From an uncultured Lentisphaeria bacterium (GTDB lineage Bacteria > Verrucomicrobiota > Lentisphaeria > Victivallales > UBA1829), in assembly GCA_949287225.1 (NCBI GenBank), contig CASEFP010000164.1, positions 1-43,510 on the forward strand: 43,510 bases of DNA, in the 5' to 3' direction. Under the pieces are notes generated by a model. It saw only the letters and a list, made by a program, of their open reading frames with translations. It searched no databases and was not told the DNA's origin. The stretch's first letter is position 1. Each line of letters begins with the position of its first letter. A program made the position numbers and the translations under genes. This document shows, in pieces, positions 38,788 to 43,510 of the stretch.

Positions 38788-39546
38788 TTATCTCAACGGA
38801 TTCAGGATGGAGCCGGCCTGTGAGCCTTTCAGGATTGTCAGATACGGATTGTCCGGTAAGGGAATCCTGAGTGCCGCCACATGGAAATCGCCCCAGAGGA
38901 TCGTAACATTGCCGTTATGGTCGCGCGCATCCGGCTCATTCCATTTATAATGTGCGTCATCAATCAGATACATGCCTGTTGCATCCGGTTTCGGAACCGC
39001 CGCCCCCTGACGGTTGTATGCGTCAACCGTAACCAGAAGTGTACTCGGGGCTCGTTTGATCTGCGAAGCTTTCAGCGGAGGATAATAATCGGCGTCCTCC
39101 GTAACTCCATTGCTCAGGAAAGTGGAGCCGACCCGGCGGTTGAGACCGTAGGCGGGGAAATTCGCGCAGTAATACGGTTTTTCCGTTCCGAATGCCGTTG
39201 CCCGGTACTGTTTTTCAAACGCCGCTTTTTTCAGGGAATAAAACGGGCATGTCAGAATGCCGGGTTTCAAGGTCAGATAACCATTTCTGGCAAATGTGCC
39301 GAGCCAGGTTCCCGCTCCGGAGCCCATTTCCGAATTTGCCGACGAGAGATTGACTTTCGGAAAGTATTCCTTGTTGTCACTCAGATAGGAAACGAAAGCA
39401 AGCCCGATCTGCTTCTGATTGCTCTGGCAGTTCGCCTGTTTTGCAAGGTCGCGCGCTCTTTTCAGGGCAGGCAGCAGCAGGGCAGCCAGAATCGCGATGA
39501 TCGCAATGACGATCAGAAGCTCGATTAATGTGAATCTGTGTTTCAT
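38788..39546 (-). CDS. pseudopilin-like protein with H-X9-DG-type C-terminal motif
   Basis: This 252-residue protein has a very short leader (MKHR) before [20 protein letters not shown], then [20 protein letters not shown]. The C terminus holds [20 protein letters not shown], an H-X9-D(F) motif. The start at 39546 is chosen for its strong GGAGG site and short leader; an alternative ATG at 39588 overlaps the LacI stop by four bases (ATGA) and would give a 14-residue extension. The gene lies between a LacI regulator and a secreted glycosidase in one operon. A membrane-anchored fibre or surface protein is expected from the family; what it does is unknown. Confidence 0.85.
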   Translation of the reverse strand: MKHRFTLIELLIVIAIIAILAALLLPALKRARDLAKQANCQSNQKQIGLAFVSYLSDNKEYFPKVNLSSANSEMGSGAGTWLGTFARNGYLTLKPGILTCPFYSLKKAAFEKQYRATAFGTEKPYYCANFPAYGLNRRVGSTFLSNGVTEDADYYPPLKASQIKRAPSTLLVTVDAYNRQGAAVPKPDATGMYLIDDAHYKWNEPDARDHNGNVTILWGDFHVAALRIPLPDNPYLTILKGSQAGSILNPLR

Positions 39547-39584
39547 TTTTCCTCCCTGTGCCTTCCTGTATTTTACCTTTGCAT

Positions 39585-40574
39585 TCATTCTTTAATATCT
39601 CCTGTTTTTGGCGATGCACATGATTCGCGGATGATGAGTTCCGGACGGATTGTACAGATTTCCTCCGGCATATCCGGATGTGCAATCCGTGTGATAAGAG
39701 TATTGATCAGAGCGTTCACCACCTGATCGACCATGGCATCTACTGTCGTCAGCGGCGGCAGAGTATATTCCGAATCACATGTATTGTTGAATCCGACGAT
39801 CGAAAGATCTCCGGGAATCGCTATCCCGGCGCGCACGGCATGGAATATGCAGGCGGTCGCGAGACTGTCATTCTGGGCAACCAGCGCACTCGGGCGTTCT
39901 TCCAGGGTTAAGAACGCTCTGATTGTCTGATCGTTTCCGCCTAATGTGCTTCTTCTGGCGGAAACGAACCAGTCCGGATTGACCGGCAGTTTTTCCCGAT
40001 GGAGAAGCGCCTCCAGAGTCGTTGCACGCTTGTCGCACAGATTGCCGATGTAACCGATCCGTGTATGTCCGAGTTCCCGGAGATAGGCGACAATCTTTTC
40101 CGTGGAATATTGAAAATCCAGCTCGACCGTATTCATGCCGGGATGCCGTTCATCATAGATTACTGTCGGAATCTTCTCTCTGGTGAGCGAATCATGATAA
40201 TTCCATGTAATGATGCCGTCGACATTGTGCAGAAAAACCGATTCGAGGGCAGCTTCAATTTCATTTCCGCTTTTCCAGAAGGAAAAGAGCGCCATGTAGC
40301 CGCACAGCACCAGCCGCTCCTGAATACGGGAGACCATATCCGAGTAATACGGGTTGACCGGCATCGGCATGGCGACGCCGATCGTATACTGCTTCTGTTC
40401 CCGCAGACCTTTCGCCGAAAGATTCGGACGGTAACGATACTGCCTGGCCAGCTCCCGCACCCTCTCCTGTTTCGTCCGCGCGATCCGCCCGTCCGCCTTC
40501 CCGTTCAGGACCAGCGACACTGTCGTCTGCGACACTCCCGCCAGCGTGGCGAGCTCCTTCATCCCGATTCCCAT
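39585..40574 (-). CDS. LacI-family transcriptional regulator
   Basis: This 329-residue protein begins with the LacI head [20 protein letters not shown] (residues 5-24) and has the sensor domain with [40 protein letters not shown] and [20 protein letters not shown]. Its promoter is perfect and covered on the downstream side by two tandem palindromic sites, so it very probably represses itself and the two genes that follow (pseudopilin and secreted glycosidase). ATG at 40574 is the first; MGIG precedes the HTH by four residues. Sugar ligand unknown. Confidence 0.93.
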   Translation of the reverse strand: MGIGMKELATLAGVSQTTVSLVLNGKADGRIARTKQERVRELARQYRYRPNLSAKGLREQKQYTIGVAMPMPVNPYYSDMVSRIQERLVLCGYMALFSFWKSGNEIEAALESVFLHNVDGIITWNYHDSLTREKIPTVIYDERHPGMNTVELDFQYSTEKIVAYLRELGHTRIGYIGNLCDKRATTLEALLHREKLPVNPDWFVSARRSTLGGNDQTIRAFLTLEERPSALVAQNDSLATACIFHAVRAGIAIPGDLSIVGFNNTCDSEYTLPPLTTVDAMVDQVVNALINTLITRIAHPDMPEEICTIRPELIIRESCASPKTGDIKE

Positions 40575-40595
40575 GAAAACTCCACTCGTTATTGC

Positions 40596-40625
40596 AACGT
40601 AATACGTTTTACGTAATACGTTTTA
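40596..40625. promoter_or_regulatory. tandem operators for the LacI protein
   Basis: The 14-base unit CGTAATACGTTTTA occurs twice in direct tandem (40598-40611 and 40612-40625). The first forms a palindrome AACGTA-A-TACGTT at 40596-40608 and the second nearly so. They lie directly after the -10 box of the LacI gene, as expected for an autorepressed promoter. Confidence 0.75.
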
Positions 40626-40626
40626 C

Positions 40627-40655
40627 ATTATATGCGGAAAAGCTCCTTTTGTCAA
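40627..40655 (-). promoter_or_regulatory. consensus sigma-70 promoter of the LacI-pseudopilin-glycosidase operon
   Basis: On the minus strand TTGACA (40650-40655) and TATAAT (40627-40632) are perfect and 17 bases apart, 53 bases before the start codon. The remainder of the gap to 40912 is AT-rich near the promoter and holds a weak hairpin, GGATCG (40861-40866) with CGATCC (40882-40887), followed on the minus strand by GTTTATTC, that may end the esterase transcript. Confidence 0.8.
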
Positions 40656-40912
40656 TAGGGGAAATAGAAAAAATAGATTTTTTTTCGCAAAAAAAAGAGC
40701 AACGAGAGAAAAAGGAATACCCCCTTCTGAAAAAAATCTTTTTCCATGAAGAGGGATACAGGCATTTATTCAAAAAAACAGGTTGACAGTGCGATGCTCT
40801 GCATCACAAAAATAACTTTGCGCTTTCCTCTCAATCCTGACCTGCTCCAGCAGAATAAACGGATCGTCGGAGGCGGAAACCCGATCCCCCGCGCGCTCTG
40901 CACCGGGGCGGC

Positions 40913-42772
40913 TCATTCCGTTTCAGATGGCAGAGGAACCCCGTGTTCGCGATTTTGTTTTGTCTGCTTGATGTCTGTGCGCGCAATGGCGAGAGATACC
41001 CCCCAGGCGGCTCCGTGATGCAGCGCGAGGACAAAAAGCACCTCGTGGCGCCCTTTTTCCCATGTGACATCCAGATGATACTGTTCCGGAATGACGGGAT
41101 TGGTTCCATCGGGATCCGTATATACTGCTTTCCCATCGACGAAAATTCGTACCGGTCCGTCGTATCCGAGCAGGAGACGCAGCAGCATTTTCTCCGGTGT
41201 CTCAAAGCGGCTGCGGAAGAAGCGCACTCCGGTCCGCCCCGCATATTTCCCATGATCCGGCGGAATGACGAAGTTCTGCTGCGGGGGCCGTGCATAGGAC
41301 AGTTTCAGGGAATCGGCATAGGAGATCCGTTCCAGCTCCTCGGTTCCGAACAGCGGTTCGCTGACAGACATTTTTGTCGTATAAGGCGTCCGGAAATACG
41401 GTTGCGGGATCTCATGCCAGGCAAACGCGGGCAGGGAGCGTCCCGCTTCGTCGTGAATGTTGCAGTAAGGATTGGTGCCGCAGCCATATCCGAGATTTCC
41501 GATGTAAGTGCCGTAACTGCAATGAAGAACGGCACGGTTTCCATGCAGCTCCGTCCGGAAGGCGGGATCACTCAGCGAAAGATTGCTCATGAACCCGGCG
41601 GGGCGGCCGGAGGCAGTAAGAGTGCCGGCGACATTCCGGAATGAGACAATGCACTGCTTCTCATTGTATTGAGGGACACGCTTCACCCGGATGGAGTCAA
41701 GTTCAATCGGCGGCGGAAGCGCATTCCGTCCGCCGCGAAGGGTATGAGCTGCTTCTGCAAGGCGCTTCCCGAGCAGGATCTGGCTCTTTCCGCTGAGATG
41801 GATTTCATCATCCAGTTCCAGATCGACGGCGGGAACCGTCAGCAGATTCCGGATGCTGCGCCGGAGGGTTCTCTGGATTTCACGAATCGCCGTCCAGTTC
41901 CGGTCTGAAACTTCATCGCTGCTGATTCTTCGGGCAATCTGCACCTGGACAAACGGCATTGCGGGGAAATGGAAATCCCGCCGCAGAGAATGCACAAAGC
42001 GGATCATCCGGTCGCGGAAAAGCGGAACGCTCTCATCCTTTGCATCGGAGCACCCCTGATACCAGATGACGCCGGAGACCGCTCCTCCGTTGCGTTTGAC
42101 GCGGTTCAGCATGGCACCATAAAGGGAGTTGTCTCCGTCCTTCTTCCGTTTCGGATCCCACAGTTCCATGGTTGTACCGCCGTGCGCGCAGCAGATTACT
42201 CCCTGGGGGATGCCCGTCAGACGGAGCATTTCATTGGCGAAGGAGATGCCGGGACCTGCACCTTTTTTCATCGGAGACTTCCAGTTCCGGGGGAGGGGAT
42301 GGTCTCTCCCGCTGAGATGCCAGTGCACGGGAGCGTTGGCATTTTCCGTGCAATGGATCGGTTCCACGGCATTGCCCCAGCGGTCCGTCATATAATAGGC
42401 GCGCACCATCGGGGAGGAGTTCTGAAAGGCGCCGGAAAGATTGCCGTATCCCTGCATGTTGGATTGTCCGGCGAGCACCCAGACGTCGCCGACAAGCACA
42501 TCGTCCACGGTTATGGACTGTTCTCCGACGGACAAGGTGATCCGATAGGGGCCCCCTGTTTTCAAATCGTTGAGAATACCCGAAAATTTTCCGTCGGCGG
42601 CCTTGCCGCAGATCCGTTCCGTCATGCCGCGGATGTTCCGTCCGTCCTGTGTCCGGACCGTGACTTTGAGCTCGCCGTTTCCAACGCATTTTCCGGTGAA
42701 GGGCTGTTCACTGACGCCGTCAGGATTTCTCCGGATCACCATGTGTGCAAAAAGACCTGTCAGAATTTTCAT
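40913..42772 (-). CDS. sialate O-acetylesterase-like SGNH hydrolase
   Basis: This 619-residue protein has the sialate O-acetylesterase (SASA) fold: VLAGQSNMQGYG with nucleophile Ser104, ICCAHGGTTMELWDP, the IWYQGCSDAKDE block, and DEIHLSGKSQILLGKRLAEA with Asp322 and His325. The beta domains before and after are usual for the family. In most relatives the WYQG motif continues Glu-Ser-Asn; here it is Cys-Ser-Asp. It removes acetyl groups from sugars. There is no obvious signal peptide, so the site of action is uncertain. AAAGGA stands before the ATG. The promoter TTGCAT/TATTGT (42815-42842) and a half-site like the LacI operator are upstream. The gene is single. Confidence 0.8.
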   Translation of the reverse strand: MKILTGLFAHMVIRRNPDGVSEQPFTGKCVGNGELKVTVRTQDGRNIRGMTERICGKAADGKFSGILNDLKTGGPYRITLSVGEQSITVDDVLVGDVWVLAGQSNMQGYGNLSGAFQNSSPMVRAYYMTDRWGNAVEPIHCTENANAPVHWHLSGRDHPLPRNWKSPMKKGAGPGISFANEMLRLTGIPQGVICCAHGGTTMELWDPKRKKDGDNSLYGAMLNRVKRNGGAVSGVIWYQGCSDAKDESVPLFRDRMIRFVHSLRRDFHFPAMPFVQVQIARRISSDEVSDRNWTAIREIQRTLRRSIRNLLTVPAVDLELDDEIHLSGKSQILLGKRLAEAAHTLRGGRNALPPPIELDSIRVKRVPQYNEKQCIVSFRNVAGTLTASGRPAGFMSNLSLSDPAFRTELHGNRAVLHCSYGTYIGNLGYGCGTNPYCNIHDEAGRSLPAFAWHEIPQPYFRTPYTTKMSVSEPLFGTEELERISYADSLKLSYARPPQQNFVIPPDHGKYAGRTGVRFFRSRFETPEKMLLRLLLGYDGPVRIFVDGKAVYTDPDGTNPVIPEQYHLDVTWEKGRHEVLFVLALHHGAAWGVSLAIARTDIKQTKQNREHGVPLPSETE

Positions 42773-42808
42773 GGATCGTCCTTTTTTCTTAATCCCGTAG
42801 AGCTCCTG

Positions 42809-42842
42809 CGTATTACAATAGATGTGTGACCATCAGATGCAA
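42809..42842 (-). promoter_or_regulatory. possible promoter and LacI half-operator of the esterase gene
   Basis: On the minus strand TTGCAT (42837-42842) and TATTGT (42815-42820) are 16 bases apart. GTAATACG (42809-42816), the core of the operators at 40596-40625, overlaps the downstream edge of the -10 box in the same relative place. This would put the esterase in the same regulon as the LacI gene at 40574. A chance match of eight bases is not excluded. Confidence 0.35.
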
Positions 42843-42914
42843 GTGTTTTTGGGGGAAAAGATTGAAAAAAGGATTCTGGTGCTTTCCGGGATTTTTTCCG
42901 GGGAGGGGGGAAAT

Positions 42915-43382
42915 TCAATCATCCAGACCGGCAAAATTGTATTTGCCTGTGTTTTGATTTATTTCCCCGGGATCTCCGGAACGGCTTTGCTCTTTTGTCC
43001 CCCTCAGAGGGATGCTCAGGAGAAGCACACTTTCCTCCGGGAGGTACAGCGTCCGTCCATAAAGAAGCGAACGCTTTTCCTGAAAAAGATGCGAACGGTC
43101 AAGCAGTGTGACGGAGGCGTTTTTCAGGTCCGCTGCGGTATCCAGCTCGATCCGGCGTCCGTTTTTCGCCCGGTTGACGAACATGACGGACAGGGATTCC
43201 GCATCTGCCGCCGCAAGAAGGGAGAGCTTTCCCGTCTTTTTGCAGGGCAGGGGAACACGGTTGGCGCGTCTGTAGAGTTCGTTGAACATCCGGAAGGCGT
43301 AATAGGTCGGCGTGACTTTCTGGCTGGGAAAGTAGAAGAGCCCGCAGTAGGTGCGTGTCGGTTCCGCGTCGTAAGCAAAGTT
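42915..43382 (-). pseudogene. C-terminal fragment of a glycoside hydrolase, cut at its 5' side
   Basis: The frame reads NFAYDAEPTRTYCGLFYFPS, KVTPTYYAFRMFNELYRRAN, then a beta domain (SVMFVNRAKNGRRIELD) ending with SVLLLSIPL and a 29-residue tail. This is the usual C terminus of a TIM-barrel glycosidase of the GH39/GH51/GH79 kind, where Y-Y-A-F-R-M-F-N-E-L leads into a beta-sandwich. Coding continues upstream of the first ATG (43289) and stops making sense at about 43383, with an in-frame stop at 43422. The catalytic domain is missing. The bases beyond belong to a different, AT-rich sequence with a plus-strand gene, so the gene was most likely split by an insertion. Its other half would lie outside the window. 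Confidence 0.65.
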
Positions 43383-43451
43383 GCATAAATTTATATTGTA
43401 ATATTGAAAAGGTGTGGTATGTTATCTGTAACTCCAACAGAAGAGGAACAG

Positions 43452-43510
43452 ATGAAGACAATTCGTATTCAAATAACGGACCAGGAACGTCAAAGGTTGC
43501 TGGAATTGCG
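43452..43510 (+). CDS. start of a transposase-like gene (IS630-type?), partial
   Basis: An ATG at 43452, preceded by AGAGGAACAG, opens MKTIRIQITDQERQRLLEL and runs off the window. Transposases of the IS630 group begin with such an R-I-x-I-T-x-x-E-R stretch followed by a helix-turn-helix. The element lies on the strand opposite the broken glycosidase, and the sequence between them (43383-43451) is AT-rich and unlike its surroundings, as expected of an element end. Only 19 residues are visible, so the family is uncertain and another regulator-like gene is possible. Confidence 0.45.
   Translation, partial: MKTIRIQITDQERQRLLEL

Overview
The window comes from a carbohydrate-degrading bacterium, most probably a gut-type member of the Lentisphaerota (Victivallis-like, PVC group). 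This is inferred from four things seen together: a high density of unusual glycoside hydrolases, single pseudopilin genes with an H-X9-DG motif placed inside sugar operons, many AraC- and LacI-type regulators sitting next to glycosidase genes, and DUF4838/GH123-like families. No rRNA, tRNA or CRISPR array was seen, and the taxonomic call cannot be tested from the sequence alone.

Layout. 1-3001 (+): 3' end of a GH123/DUF6067-like glycosidase and a secreted SGNH esterase. 3265-4281 (+): a GT9-type glycosyltransferase. 4499-11671 (-): a five-gene operon (pseudopilin, small secreted carbohydrate-binding-like protein, DUF4838 protein, glycerophosphodiester phosphodiesterase, large unassigned glycosidase) divergent from an AraC regulator at 11845-12693. 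12694-13298: no intact gene, but a decayed IS1380-type transposase start. 13299-15140 (-): a LacI regulator followed by a pseudopilin gene broken by an in-frame TAG. 15411-17690: AraC regulator divergent from a GH4 enzyme. 17750-23972 (-): GH4, then GH2 beta-galactosidase plus CoA-transferase. 24119-24580: a striking array of adjacent hairpins present as two inverted copies with compensatory base changes. 24579-26464 (-): MarR and MATE exporter. 26580-30736: AraC divergent from a second GH2 beta-galactosidase. 30805-33931 (-): unassigned glycosidase and a GNAT-GrpB fusion. 34160-35884 (+): GH127-like enzyme. 35951-40574 (-): LacI, pseudopilin and secreted GH42-like protein. 40913-42772 (-): sialate O-acetylesterase-like enzyme. 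42915-43510: C-terminal remnant of a glycosidase, apparently cut by a mobile element whose transposase-like gene begins at 43452.

How it works together. The genes look like a set of small, separately controlled sugar-use units. Secreted hydrolases and esterases (SGNH, DUF4838, GH42-like) would open side-chain-rich plant or host glycans. Enzymes without signal peptides (two GH2, two GH4, GH127-like) would finish beta- and alpha-linked galactosides and arabinosides inside the cell. Each unit has its own transcription factor, and two or three carry a pseudopilin in the same operon. The most unusual items are the covarying hairpin array at 24119-24580, the amber codon in the second pseudopilin, and the recurring regulator-pseudopilin-glycosidase arrangement.
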